A stretch of 64,000 nucleotides of DNA from Myxococcales bacterium (GCA_020633295.1 JACKDW010000012.1:1-64000); one strand, 5' to 3'; positions 27,505 through 36,774 are shown, counted from the first letter of the stretch. Notes: generated from the letters alone by a model not told the origin. Program-made: numbers and translations.

Positions 27505-28272
27505 ATGATGATCGAGCGAGACCGAATTGTTGGGGACCTGAGCCGCCTGAGCCTGATGGTCGTGACCACGGCGCTGCTCTCGGCCTGCGCCGTCGCCTGC
27601 GGCGACAGCGGGTCGATGACGACGGAGGCGCCGACGTCGACCTCGGAGTCGAGCGCGACGGGTGAGATGACCACAGAGGCAGGTACCACCGTGGGCGCCA
27701 CCGCGGGCACCACCGACCCCGCGACGACGAGCGGCGACGCGAGCACGGGCGACGCGAGCACGGGCGACGCGAGCAGCACCACCACCGGCGACGCGCCCGT
27801 CGGCCACGCCGAGTTCGTGCTCTCCGGCGAGGACTACGACGACGTGGCTTTCTCGTGGAGCAACGACGGCGGCAACCTGGTCTACTGCTACTTCTACGAG
27901 GGCGCGGCCAAGGGCGACTACCTGTGGATCCGCTTCGCCGAGTCGCCCGAGCAGAACGGCGACAGCTCGCCGCACATCGACATGGACGTGTGTCGCTTCT
28001 CCGCGGGCGGCTTCGGCGGCAGCTTCTCGGCGATGGACCCGACGAAGTTCGGCTCGCAGTGCCCCGACGATCCGGGCTGGGGCATCTGGTGGCACGCCGG
28101 CGACGTCGCCTACAACAACGACCCCGCGGCCCAGCCCTGCCAGCTCGAGGCCAGCGTCGAGGGCCAGGTCGTCACGGGCACGTTCTCGTGCACGCCGGTG
28201 ACCGAGGTCGACGGCGACAAGAGCCTGACGATCAGCGGCGGGAGCTTCTCCTGCCTCGCCGAGGCCAAGTAG
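27505..28272 (+). CDS. secreted lipoprotein with low-complexity linker
   Basis: A 255-residue protein. ATG at 27505 is preceded by GGAG at 7 nt. Signal ends in CAVACGDSG (lipobox). Residues 35-90 are Thr/Ser/Gly/Ala-rich and include three 15-bp repeats coding TGDAS. The C-terminal 160 residues form a domain with WSNDGGNLVYCYFYEG and four Cys, perhaps a jelly-roll; I recognise no family. Followed directly by a hairpin that overlaps its stop codon. Confidence 0.8.
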   Translation: MMIERDRIVGDLSRLSLMVVTTALLSACAVACGDSGSMTTEAPTSTSESSATGEMTTEAGTTVGATAGTTDPATTSGDASTGDASTGDASSTTTGDAPVGHAEFVLSGEDYDDVAFSWSNDGGNLVYCYFYEGAAKGDYLWIRFAESPEQNGDSSPHIDMDVCRFSAGGFGGSFSAMDPTKFGSQCPDDPGWGIWWHAGDVAYNNDPAAQPCQLEASVEGQVVTGTFSCTPVTEVDGDKSLTISGGSFSCLAEAK

Positions 28273-28287
28273 CCGCGCGTAGCGGCT
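28271..28287 (+). terminator. hairpin overlapping the stop codon of the 27505 gene
   Basis: AGCCGC-GCGTA-GCGGCT, a 6-bp GC stem starting in the TAG stop. Followed 45 bp later by an A8 run. Small but well placed. Confidence 0.4.
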
Positions 28288-28374
28288 GTGCGCCTACGGC
28301 GCGGTCCGTCGACGGCGGGCGCGAAAATCCCGAAAAAAAACCAACCCGCCGCGGCGCCGGGGCCATAGTCACGG

Positions 28375-29142
28375 GTGGTGACCCACGCTCCCCCCCGTGA
28401 GACCGCGCCGAGCCCGGCGGCGGCGGACCCCGACCAGGCGCCCAACGGCTGGAGCTGGGCCGTGCTCCGGGGTTTTCGCGAGGGCGAGCGCGGGGCGCTG
28501 ACGGCCGTCTACCGCATGTACGCGGCCGAGATCGCGCGCTTCCTCCGGGGCGGCTTCAGCTTTCAGTCGGGCGCGCGACATCATCGCTTCGTCGGCTACC
28601 GCTCCAGCTTCGAACTGCACGACGCGCTGCACGAGACCTTTCGGCGCGCGTTCGAGCCGCGCGCGCGCGAGAGCTACGACGGCCTGCGCCCCTACGGTCC
28701 GTACCTGCGGACCATCGCGCGCAACGTGGTCTTGAAGACGTTTCGCGCCCGGGAGGTGCTGTTCCCCGAGCTCGATGACGGCGCGCTCGCCGGGGCCGCG
28801 CCGATCGGCGTCACGCTGGACCTCCCGACGCCCGAGCGCGTCGTCCACGACGCGCAGCTGCGCCGGCTCGTCCGCGGCTTCCTCGACGAGCTCGACGCGG
28901 CGGACCGCGAGCTGATCACGCTGCGCTTCTCCGAGGGCAAGTCCCAGCGCGACGTCGCGGCGCTGCTCGGGCTCGGCCGCCAGCGCGTGCGCGGCCGCGA
29001 GGTCAAGCTGCGCGCCCGCCTGCTCGCGTACCTCCGCGCCCACGGCGAGGGCGGCCTGGTCCCTGGAGCAGGTTCGTTGTGGCCGATCTCGGCGCTGCTC
29101 GGCGCGGAGCTGGCGCGCGCGTTGACGGAGGTGGTGCGGTGA
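28375..29142 (+). CDS. sigma-70 family (ECF-like) RNA polymerase sigma factor
   Basis: A 255-residue protein. Region 2 spans about residues 65-125 (HDALHETFRRAFE, PYLRTIARNVVLKTFR) and region 4 about 175-220: LDAADRELITLRFSEGKSQRDVAALLGLGRQRVR, a clear helix-turn-helix. The N-terminal 45 residues and last 25 are not typical. Two adjacent GTG codons (28375, 28378) are the start candidates; CATAGT lies 5-8 nt before them. Its stop overlaps the next gene by 4 bp (GTGA). First gene of the operon with a putative anti-sigma factor and a caspase-like protease; likely controls genes including its own operon (inference). Confidence 0.88.
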   Translation: MVTHAPPRETAPSPAAADPDQAPNGWSWAVLRGFREGERGALTAVYRMYAAEIARFLRGGFSFQSGARHHRFVGYRSSFELHDALHETFRRAFEPRARESYDGLRPYGPYLRTIARNVVLKTFRAREVLFPELDDGALAGAAPIGVTLDLPTPERVVHDAQLRRLVRGFLDELDAADRELITLRFSEGKSQRDVAALLGLGRQRVRGREVKLRARLLAYLRAHGEGGLVPGAGSLWPISALLGAELARALTEVVR

Positions 29143-30110
29143 CGTGGCAGGGCCGTTGGTGGGGTCGGGGGGACGAGCGCGCCCGCTATCGCGAGTGGAT
29201 CGAGCTCGAGCTGCAGGGGCGGCTGCCCGCCAGCGTGCGCACGCGTCTGCACGACCACCTGCGGGTGAACCCGGAGGCGCGCGCCGAGTACGACCGCGGG
29301 ATCGCGGCCTTCCGCCTGCTCGAGGGGCGCGAGGACGGCGTCGCCGACTGCGAGCTCGACATGGTCGAGTCCTGGCTGTTCGACGGTCGCGTCGCCGAGG
29401 AGCCCGCGCCGGTGACCGCCGGCACGGCGCGGCGCGGCTGGGGCTGGGGCCTTCGCGGCGGGCTCGCGCTGTGCGGCGCGGCGGCGGCGGCCGCGTTGCT
29501 CTTTGTATGGCCAAACGGTCAGATTGAAGGTCAGCGCGAGGTCGCGCCGGGCGAGCTCACCGCGCGTGGACACGGCGCGCTGCGAGGGCTCGAGCTCGGC
29601 GCGCTGTGCATCGCCGCGGACGAGGCGGGCGCGCTCGCCTCGCGCTCGCGGCCTCGCCCGGCCGCGCAGGCGCCGTGCTCCCTCGACGACGCGCTCGGCT
29701 TTGAGTACCGCGTGCGCGCCCAGGGCGAGCTCGCGACGGGCCCGCGCGCGCTGAGCCTGTTCGGCGTCGACGAGGACGGGCGCGTGCAGTACTACGCGCC
29801 CACGCCGGTCGACGCCGCCGCCGTGCCCGCGATCGTCGGTCGCGCTGTCGCGGCGCCGATCAGCGTGCAGCTCTCCGTCAATCATCAGCCCGGGCGCGTG
29901 CAGATCTTCGCGTTGCTCTCGCCCGTGACGCCCACCGTGAATCAGATCGATCGCTGGGCGTCTTCACTGCAGGGCGTCGTCGCGTCCACGGACGACGAGC
30001 CGTGGCATCGGCGGCTGACGCCGACGCAGCTGTCCGCAGTGTGCCCGCAGCCAGATGACTGCGAGAGCGCCGAAGTGACCCTCCATCTCCTGGACGAGGT
30101 AGACCGATGA
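29139..30110 (+). CDS. single-pass membrane protein, putative anti-sigma factor
   Basis: A 323-residue protein that starts at GTG 29139 inside the sigma gene stop. Residues 1-85 are cytoplasmic and helical (YREWIELELQGRLPASVRTRLHDHLRVNPEARAEYD), with the layout of zinc-finger-type anti-sigma domains but without the H-x3-C-x2-C cysteines. One membrane helix follows at about 108-125 (GLALCGAAAAAALLFVW). The remaining 195 residues would be periplasmic, with few Cys. The position right after a sigma gene and the topology argue for an anti-sigma factor; the family is inferred from context. The last bases (ATGA) overlap the protease start. Confidence 0.7.
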   Translation: MTWQGRWWGRGDERARYREWIELELQGRLPASVRTRLHDHLRVNPEARAEYDRGIAAFRLLEGREDGVADCELDMVESWLFDGRVAEEPAPVTAGTARRGWGWGLRGGLALCGAAAAAALLFVWPNGQIEGQREVAPGELTARGHGALRGLELGALCIAADEAGALASRSRPRPAAQAPCSLDDALGFEYRVRAQGELATGPRALSLFGVDEDGRVQYYAPTPVDAAAVPAIVGRAVAAPISVQLSVNHQPGRVQIFALLSPVTPTVNQIDRWASSLQGVVASTDDEPWHRRLTPTQLSAVCPQPDDCESAEVTLHLLDEVDR

Positions 30111-32658
30111 ACTCGACGCACCGTCTCCGCGCCGCTGGTCGCTCGCGTCGCGAGCAGGCTCTCATTCTTCGCGGGCGCCTTCGCGGTCGCCTCCGCGGGC
30201 TCACGCTCGCGCTCGCGGCGGTCCTCGCCGTCCCGGCCGCGCCCGCGCGGGCGGCCGCGCCCGCAGCCCAGACCCAGGCCCAGCCCGCCGCGTCGAGCGA
30301 CGCGACGCGCGGGCGCGTGAAGTCGCGGCGCTTCGCGCTGGTGATCGGCAGCAACGACACGCTCAGCGCCGAGCAGGCGCCGCTGCGCTTCGCCGACGAC
30401 GACGCCGCGCGCGTCGGCGAGCTGCTGCGCGAGCTCGGCGTCGACGTCGAGCTCGCGACCACGCTCGATCGCGACAGCCAGGCCATCTTCACCGAGATCA
30501 CCGGCACGACCCGGGCGCCCACGCGCGCGGGCGTGCTCGCGGCCCACGCGGCGCTGGTCGAGCGGATGAAGCGCGCGCGCGCGTCCGGGGGCGGCGGCAT
30601 CGAGTACATGATCTACTACTCGGGGCACGGCGACGTCGGGCCCGACGGCAAGGGCTACCTGACGCTCGCCGGCGGCGACAAGCTCTCGCGCCACGACCTG
30701 TTCGTCGAGCTGCTCGGCGGCTCCCCGGCGGATCACAACCACATCATCGTCGACGCGTGCAAGAGCGAGGAGTTCGTGCTCTCGCGCGGCGGCGAGTGGA
30801 AGCCCGATCGCACCGAGGTCGACTACAGCCGCGACGTGCAGGACTACCTCGACCGCCGCCACCTCGGGCACTTCCCCAACACCGGCGTGGTGCTCGCCAG
30901 CTCCGCCGATCAGCAGACCCACGAGTGGGAGCGCTACCGCGGCGGCATCTTCACCCACGAGCTGCTCAGCGGGCTGCGCGGCGGCGCCGACGTCAACGGC
31001 GACGGCGACATCGAGTACAGCGAGCTGGGCGCGTTCGTCTCGGCCGCCAACAGCGGCGTCGCCGATCCGCGCGCGCGCCTGCGGGTCTCGGTCCGGCCGC
31101 CGCGGGACAACGAGCGCCTGCCGCTGCTCTCGCACGACGACGCGCTGCGCAACGAGCGGGTGCTGCTGTTCACCCAGGGCGACGCGCACCGCTACGCGCT
31201 CGAGGATCGCCGCGGCGTGCGGCTCGCGGACGTCCGCCGCAGCGGCGAGCAGCCTGGCTACCTGCGCCTTCCGCCAGGTGAATTGTTCGTCTATCGCGAC
31301 CCGCCCGCCGGCGACGCCGGCGCGGGTCGCCAGCTCGAGGGGCGCATCGCCGCCGGCCAGGGCCGCGTCATCCTCGCCCAGGACCTTCACTTCCAGGAGA
31401 CGTCGCGGGCCGCTCGCGGCGCGCTCGACCAGGCCTTCCGCGACGGCCTGTTCGCGGTGCCCTACGGCGTCGGCTACTACTCCGGCTACACCGGTCGCAC
31501 CGGCCTCCTGCCCGTGCAGCAGCCGGGCTGGGACGTCAAGGTGTGGCGCGAGGAGGGCGGCGAGCTCGTGGAGGTCACCGACGCGCGCAGCAACCTCCAG
31601 GCGGCGCCCGAGGGCCCGGCGCCCGCCGACCAGTGCTACGGCGACGGCTGCGACGAGGCGCTCGAGGACTGGGACGACGACGAGGAGTGGGAGGACTGGG
31701 TGTGGCGCCCCGAGCGGTTCTGGGGCGCGCTCTCGGTCGGGGTGATCTTCGCCCCGGCGCGCCCGCAGGAGACGATCCGGCTGACCAACGATGAGCAGAA
31801 GATCACCGCGGCCGACACCCAGCCCTGGGGCGGCCCCGTGCGCGGCTTCGACATCGCGTGGCAGACCTTCTCGATCCACCGCAAGAAGTACCCGGTGTTC
31901 GTCGGCTACTTCCACTCGGGCTACACGCGCGGCGCCGCGAGCTTCAGCCCGCGCGAGCTCGGCGGGAGCCCGGAGGTCGGCGAGGCGACGTCGATGACCT
32001 ACGGCGCGATCCCGCTGTACCTCGGCGGCAACCTTTACCTCTTCAACAACTTCCCGGTGCGCCCCTTCGCCGGCCTCGGCTTCGGCATGGACGTGCTCAC
32101 GCACAAGTACACGCGCCACCAGCTGCCGGACGTGGAGGACGTGCGCGCGCGCGTCGGCTTCGAGCTGCACGCGGGCCTCGAGGGTCGCATCACCAACTTC
32201 GTCGCGCTGCGCGGCGAGATCCAGCAGCAGTGGGGCTCGAAGAGCAGCTTCGACAACCTGCCGAACTTCGCCAACACCGGCTTCACCGTGATGGCGAGCG
32301 TCGCGTTCGGCTTCCCGCTGGTCGCCAAGAACAAGCGCGAGGAGCTCGAGGCCGCGCGTCGGCGCGAGAAAGCCGAGGCGCGGCGCAAGCGGGCGGAGGA
32401 GCGGCGCAGGCGCGAGGCCGCGAGCGCGCCCGCGGACGGCACGGTCCGGGTCGAGATCCGTCGCGGGGACGAGCGCGTGGTCATCGAGAGCGCGGCTCCC
32501 CCGCGCCGGCGCCGACTCAGCCGCCGGCGCCGACGCAGCTGCCCCTGCCGCGTCGCCGCCTGCCTGTCGCGCTGGCGCCCGCCGCCGCGCCCGCTAGCCC
32601 GCCGGCGCAGCTGCCGGGGTACGCGGCGCCGCCACCGGGGTATCCGGCGCCGCGCTGA
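30107..32658 (+). CDS. caspase-like (C14) protease with outer-membrane-like C-terminal domain, one frameshift
   Basis: Signal-like N-terminus (LTLALAAVLAVPAAPARA). Residues 75-300 are a caspase/metacaspase fold: RRFALVIGSND, YYSGHGDVG with catalytic His174, and IIVDACKSEEF with catalytic Cys218. An acidic Trp-rich stretch (about 525-540) leads to a region of about 210 residues that resembles outer-membrane barrel proteins (RFWGALSVGVIF, FVGYFHSG, GEIQQQWGSKSSF, FTVMASVAFGF), then a charged helix. Near 32497-32502 (a C5 run) the frame turns Arg-rich; shifting by one base gives an Ala/Pro/Gln tail ending PGYAAPPPGYPAPR at 32658, the likely true end. Without the shift the frame goes on to 32830. 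Third gene of the sigma operon. Confidence 0.82.
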
Positions 32659-33955
32659 CGTCGTCGGCGGGCGCGTACGCGGGCTCGCCCAGCGCCACGC
32701 GGAACGCCGCGTCCACGGTCGCGCGATAGGGCCGGCCGATGTTGGCCGTGACCGCGACCGCGAAGCCGCGCGTCGGCACCCAGTGCAGCTCGCTCGCCTG
32801 CGCGCCGGTGTTCCCGGAGGACCGATATGACATGTCTCCGGAGTCAGGAAGCGCGCGCGCGAGGCCGGCGAGCGCGACCGTTCGGGGGCCGTCCTCCCCG
32901 CGCACCTCCGACGTCCGCGACAGCGCCGACCAGCTCGCCGACGACGGCAGCGCGAGCGCGAGCGCGACGAGCTCCTCCGCCGTCGAGACGACGCCGCCCG
33001 CCGGCGTGATCCACCCGTCGCCGCGCTCTGGCGCGGGCGTCAGCGCGACGACGGGGTAGGCCCGTCGCGCGCCGCTCGGCCCCGCGTGGTCGCAGGCGAG
33101 CTCGAGCGACGCGAGCCGATCGGCGCGGGCGGTCGTGCGGGGGAGCCGGCGCGGCGCGCTGACGTGGCGCTCGAGCAGCGCGGCGTAGTCGCGACCCGTC
33201 GCGCGCGTGAGCGCCTCGCCGACGAGGTAGTAGTGGGTGTTGCTGTAGCGCCGCGCGGACCCGGGCATCAATCGCAGCGGCGTCTCGCTCGCGCGCGCGA
33301 GCCAACCACGGCGCCACAGTTCCGGGTCGTCGCCCGCGAGCTCGCCGACGCCGGCGGTGTGCAGCAGCAGCTGGCGCAGCGTCACGGGCGCGCCGTCGGC
33401 CTCCCCGGGCGGGGTGAACTCGGGCAGCCAGTCGGTGATCGGCGCGTCGAGCTCGAGCGCGCCCTCGCGGGCGAGCTCGGCCGCGATGATCGCGGTCATG
33501 AGCTTGCTGATCGAGCCGATCCGGTAGACGGTCTCCGCCCGCGCGGGCGCGGGCGCGCCGGCGCAGCGTCGTCCGACCCCGGCGCGGTAGGTCAGCGCGC
33601 CGCGCTCGGCGATCGCCAGGCTCACGCCGACGCCGCCGAGGCGCGCGTGCTCGCTGCACAGCGCGCGGACGATCGGCTCGTAGCGCGCCGGCGCCGAGGC
33701 TAGCGACTCGAGACAGGTCGCGACGACCTCCTCGACGACCTTCTCGCCGACCTTCTCGCCGACGTTCTCGACGCCCTCGACGACCTCGACGCCCTCGACG
33801 ACCTCCTCGGTCGCGCCCGGGCGCGGCGGGTCGAGCCGCTCGCGCGGCGCGGCCTCGCGGGGCTCGACGTCGCGCCCGGTCGCGTCGCAGGCGAGCGCGA
33901 GCGCGAGGAGCGAGGGACCGAGAGCGAGCAGGAGGGCGCGCATGGGCGTGCCCAT
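32594..33955 (-). CDS. serine beta-lactamase/PBP-like lipoprotein
   Basis: About 453 residues. Signal ends in LLALALACDAT (lipobox). Residues 45-80 hold a low-complexity run of Val/Glu repeats (GVEVVEGVENVGEK). The hydrolase domain has SISK as the S-x-x-K motif and YSN as the Y-x-N motif, as in class C beta-lactamases and D-aminopeptidases/esterases. The end is Ala/Pro-rich. Probably acts in the periplasm on peptidoglycan-like amides or esters; true beta-lactamase activity is unproven. ATG at 33955 or 33943. Its 3' end overlaps the caspase gene by 65 bp in convergent orientation. Confidence 0.82.
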   Translation of the reverse strand: MGTPMRALLLALGPSLLALALACDATGRDVEPREAAPRERLDPPRPGATEEVVEGVEVVEGVENVGEKVGEKVVEEVVATCLESLASAPARYEPIVRALCSEHARLGGVGVSLAIAERGALTYRAGVGRRCAGAPAPARAETVYRIGSISKLMTAIIAAELAREGALELDAPITDWLPEFTPPGEADGAPVTLRQLLLHTAGVGELAGDDPELWRRGWLARASETPLRLMPGSARRYSNTHYYLVGEALTRATGRDYAALLERHVSAPRRLPRTTARADRLASLELACDHAGPSGARRAYPVVALTPAPERGDGWITPAGGVVSTAEELVALALALPSSASWSALSRTSEVRGEDGPRTVALAGLARALPDSGDMSYRSSGNTGAQASELHWVPTRGFAVAVTANIGRPYRATVDAAFRVALGEPAYAPADDVSAAPDTPVAAPRTPAAAPAG

Positions 33956-34024
33956 GCCATACCCGGGCGCGCCCGCGCGCCGCAAGTCGGGCGGGTGGGC
34001 GCGCCCGCGTCACGCGGCGACGGA

Positions 34025-34798
34025 TCAGAACGGCGCGCAGAAGCCCGGCGCCTGCGGATCCGGGTTCTCCTTCATGCACTTGGCCTGCACGCCGTCGCAG
34101 GCGGGACACTCCGCGAGGAAGCAGCCGGCCGTCTCCCAGTCGCTCACGATCTCCGTCGCGAAGTTCGCGGCGTCGTGGTTAACCGCGGGGCAGCCGATCG
34201 CGCCGAAGTTACAGCCGAGCTTGAGGATCACGCAGTCCTCGCTGGCGAGGCAGGCCTGCGCCCCGTCGCCCGGCGGGTTGAACTGCTCGAGGTACGGCCC
34301 CTTGGCGCTCTCACACTGCTCGTTGACCATGCACGCGGCGCCGCCGTCTCCGCCGTCCGCGTGGCAGTACTCGAGCTCGTCGCAGAACACGGGCTCGATG
34401 CAGCCGTCGACGCACGTCTCGAAGCTGAGCGCGCTGACGCACAGGTTGAGCTGATCCGCGTCGCAGGGCTCGGTGTCGCACATCGGCCCGGTCGTCGCGG
34501 GCTCCGTGTCGTTCGTGTCGCTCGGGTCGACGCCACCGGTCGTCGCGTCGCCGGAGTCCGAGCTGTCCGAGACGGTCGTGCCGGTCGTCGCGCCGCCGGA
34601 GTCCGAGCCGCCGCTGTTGTCGCCGCTCGAGCCGCCGGCCGAGGCCGTGCCTGCGGTCGTGCCCGAGCCGTCTTGGTCTGTGTCCGAGCCGCTCCCCGTG
34701 CCGGTCACCTGGGGCCCGAACGCCGGGTTCGGCATGTTGCACGCCGCGAGCGCGAGCGCGCCCCCGGCGAGAATTCCAGTCCATCCAATCCAACGCAT
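34025..34798 (-). CDS. Cys-rich lipoprotein
   Basis: A 257-residue protein. Signal ends in LALAACNMP (lipobox), then a 75-residue Gly/Ser/Thr/Asp linker. The body has about 18 cysteines (CDTEPCDADQ, CVDGCIEPVFC, CFLAECPACDG). Same general build as other lipoproteins here but not clearly a paralog. TATGCT ends 6 nt before the ATG, and no ribosome site is present. Confidence 0.82.
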   Translation of the reverse strand: MRWIGWTGILAGGALALAACNMPNPAFGPQVTGTGSGSDTDQDGSGTTAGTASAGGSSGDNSGGSDSGGATTGTTVSDSSDSGDATTGGVDPSDTNDTEPATTGPMCDTEPCDADQLNLCVSALSFETCVDGCIEPVFCDELEYCHADGGDGGAACMVNEQCESAKGPYLEQFNPPGDGAQACLASEDCVILKLGCNFGAIGCPAVNHDAANFATEIVSDWETAGCFLAECPACDGVQAKCMKENPDPQAPGFCAPF

Positions 34799-34804
34799 GA
34801 ATTC

Positions 34805-34810
34805 AGCATA
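34805..34810 (-). promoter_or_regulatory. -10 TATGCT 6 nt before the 34798 ATG
   Basis: Minus-strand GGTATGCTGAATTC directly precedes the ATG. Suggests leaderless transcription of the Cys-rich lipoprotein. Confidence 0.45.
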
Positions 34811-34858
34811 CCAGGGCCGCGCGCGCGCGCGCGGGTAAGGCGCGCGCGTGTTTTGCAA

Positions 34859-34878
34859 ACATGGTTTAAAAGACATGT
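34859..34878 (+). promoter_or_regulatory. 20-bp dyad, copy A (ACATGGTTTAAAAGACATGT)
   Basis: Inverted ACATG/CATGT half-sites 10 bp apart with an AT-rich centre, in the gap between two divergent genes (34798 minus, 34950 plus). Matches copy E at 61021-61040 at 18 of 20 positions and weaker copies at 36467, 44884 and 54546. Likely a binding site of a regulator or a small dispersed repeat. Confidence 0.55.
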
Positions 34879-34913
34879 TGTGCTCCGCCGGGGTCGGGGC
34901 CGACCGCGCGGGC

Positions 34914-34942
34914 TTGACAACGCGCGCGCGTCTGCGTTCGAT
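34914..34942 (+). promoter_or_regulatory. sigma-70 promoter of the 34950 gene
   Basis: TTGACA (34914-34919), 17-bp spacer, TTCGAT (34937-34942). The start site would fall at or next to the ATG at 34950, 7 nt further. A complete and consensus-like case for leaderless transcription. Confidence 0.55.
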
Positions 34943-34949
34943 CCCGCGC

Positions 34950-35987
34950 ATGAGCGCACCCGTCGATCCGCGGCACGGCATGGATGTCCTGCGCTGGACG
35001 AGCTCGCCGCGCGGGCACGTCGAGTCCTTCTTCCTCAAGGCCAACGACCCGCGCGCGCCCGAGCGCGCGCTGTGGCTCAAGTGGACGGTGCTCGCGCCCG
35101 TCGGGCGCCCCGGCGACGCGGTCGCGGAGCTGTGGGCGATCCGCTTCGACGGCGCGGGCGGAGCCCATCACGCCGCCAAGACGACCGCGGCCGCGAGCGC
35201 GTGTCAGCTCGCGCGCGACCGCCTCGCGCTCGAGGTCGCCGGCGCCGAGCTGGGCCCCGGGTACGCGCGCGGCGGCGCGGGCGAGGGCGCGGCGCGCATC
35301 ACCTGGTCGCTCGAGTTCGACTACGACGACCAGCGGCCGATGTTCGGCTTCCCGCACCTGTGGATGTACGAGGGCGGCTTCCCCAAGGGCAAGCTCTACA
35401 CCTCCTGCCCGCAGACCCGCGTAACCGGCACCATCGAGCGCGGCGGGGAGCGCTGGCGCGTCGACGGGTGGCCCGGCATGTTGGGCCACAACTGGGGCGC
35501 GGCCCACAACCCGCGCTACCACTGGGCGCAGTGCAGCCTGTTCGATGACGGCGCGGACGCGGTGTTCGAGGGCTACTCCGGGAAGATCCGGCTCGGACCC
35601 GCGCTCAGCCCGTGGCTGACCGGCGCGGTCGTGCGGCACGCGGGGCGCACCCTCCGCTTCCACGCGCTGCGTCGGCTGCTCAACCGCAGCGTCCGCGTCG
35701 ACGCTCGCGACGGGCGCTGGTCCTGGTCGTTCCGCGCGCGCGCCCGCGAGCCCGACGGCGCGTGGCGCCTCGACTGGCGCGTCGCGGCGCCCCGCGAGGA
35801 CCTCGTCGGGCTGCGCTACGTCAACCCGGACGGCTCCCTCAACCACTGCCTCAACTCCAAGATCGCGACCTGCGAGCTCGAGCTCACGCGCGGGCGCGAG
35901 AGGGTCGCGCGCCTCCGCGGCACCCGCAGCTGCGCCTACGAGATCCTCACCCAGGACTTCGACCACGGCGTCGCGGTGCTCGCGTGA
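34950..35987 (+). CDS. CrtC/AttH-like lipocalin-fold protein
   Basis: A 345-residue protein without signal. It has the two-half strand-rich layout of CrtC/AttH and tocopherol-cyclase-like proteins: LWMYEGGFPKGKLYTSCPQ, then WPGMLGHNWGAAHNPRYHWAQC with the G-H-N-W-G box of the family, and a second half ending RGTRSCAYEILTQDFDHG. CrtC hydrates carotenoids; distant members have other hydrophobic substrates. No carotenoid genes lie nearby, so the substrate is unknown. ATG at 34950 fits the promoter; the frame before it is not protein-like. Confidence 0.65.
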   Translation: MSAPVDPRHGMDVLRWTSSPRGHVESFFLKANDPRAPERALWLKWTVLAPVGRPGDAVAELWAIRFDGAGGAHHAAKTTAAASACQLARDRLALEVAGAELGPGYARGGAGEGAARITWSLEFDYDDQRPMFGFPHLWMYEGGFPKGKLYTSCPQTRVTGTIERGGERWRVDGWPGMLGHNWGAAHNPRYHWAQCSLFDDGADAVFEGYSGKIRLGPALSPWLTGAVVRHAGRTLRFHALRRLLNRSVRVDARDGRWSWSFRARAREPDGAWRLDWRVAAPREDLVGLRYVNPDGSLNHCLNSKIATCELELTRGRERVARLRGTRSCAYEILTQDFDHGVAVLA

Positions 35988-35989
35988 GC

Positions 35990-36053
35990 GCGCAGCCGCT
36001 GCTTCGCGCAGCCGCTTCGCGCAGCCGCTTCGCGCAGCCGCTCCGCGCAGCGG
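35990..36053. repeat. 13-bp tandem repeat (TTCGCGCAGCCGC)
   Basis: About four and a half copies directly after the stop of the CrtC-like gene, three of them exact. It lies between two convergent genes and may fold into alternative hairpins. A candidate for copy-number variation. Confidence 0.7.
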
Positions 36054-36080
36054 ACCTCGTCCGCTCGTCCGCGCGGCGCG

Positions 36081-36431
36081 TCAGTTCACGCCGCGCTCGA
36101 GCTCCGAGAGCAGCGCGGCCTGGATGTGATCCTCGGTGTTGTCGCTCGTGTGGATGAAGGTCACGCAGACGGCTTCGTCCAGCGAGCGGCGATCGTCGAC
36201 CCGCGCGTGCACGCGGATCACGGGGTAGCACGGTACGTGCAGGATCACCTCGAACACGCGGCGGACCGGCAGCGGCGGTCCGCCGACGAGGCGCGCGCCG
36301 GCGACCTGCAGGTCGCGGACCTCGTAGGTGTGCATGCTCGTGCGGGTGACGACCGTCGCGGAGATCGTCCCGGCGGGGACGCCCTGCGCAATCACGGCCG
36401 AGGCGGTGCTCGGGGTTGTCTGGGTCTCCAT
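36081..36431 (-). CDS. PilZ domain protein
   Basis: A 116-residue protein about the size of a single PilZ domain. ATG at 36431 follows GGAGGAGG closely; upstream ATGs at 36470 and 36476 are possible. Features of the fold include VSRT-like TRTSMHTYEVRDLQVAGARLVGGPPLP and RVFEVILHVPCYPVIRVHARV. The arginine motif R-x-x-x-R expected for cyclic di-GMP binding is not clear, so binding is uncertain. Converges with the CrtC-like gene. Confidence 0.6.
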   Translation of the reverse strand: METQTTPSTASAVIAQGVPAGTISATVVTRTSMHTYEVRDLQVAGARLVGGPPLPVRRVFEVILHVPCYPVIRVHARVDDRRSLDEAVCVTFIHTSDNTEDHIQAALLSELERGVN

Positions 36432-36466
36432 GGCCTCCTCCAGCGCGCGTGCGCGTGCACGCGTAA

Positions 36467-36486
36467 ACATGTTCAAAAAGACAGGC
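36467..36486 (+). promoter_or_regulatory. 20-bp dyad, copy B
   Basis: ACATGTTCAAAAAGACAGGC matches copy A at 15 of 20 positions. It lies 36 bp upstream of the PilZ start and would overlap its promoter. Confidence 0.4.
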
Positions 36487-36678
36487 CAATGGTGACGCGA
36501 GCCCGAGGGCGCGCGTCGCAGGGCGCTGTACGGCCAGCGCGAAGAGAAGCGTAACGGAGGTCGCGCGCGTCAGCCACGGAAAATTCGTGAACACGCGCGA
36601 GCAGCCGCTGCGCGTTCGTCTGTCCGCGAGGACCTCTTCATGCGCGACGGAGTCCGCGGGACGCGACGCCTTCGTCTT

Positions 36679-36774
<96 letters not shown>

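Noticed and set aside
35990..36053. Possible CRISPR array
   Set aside because: The 13-bp units are directly adjacent with no unique spacers.
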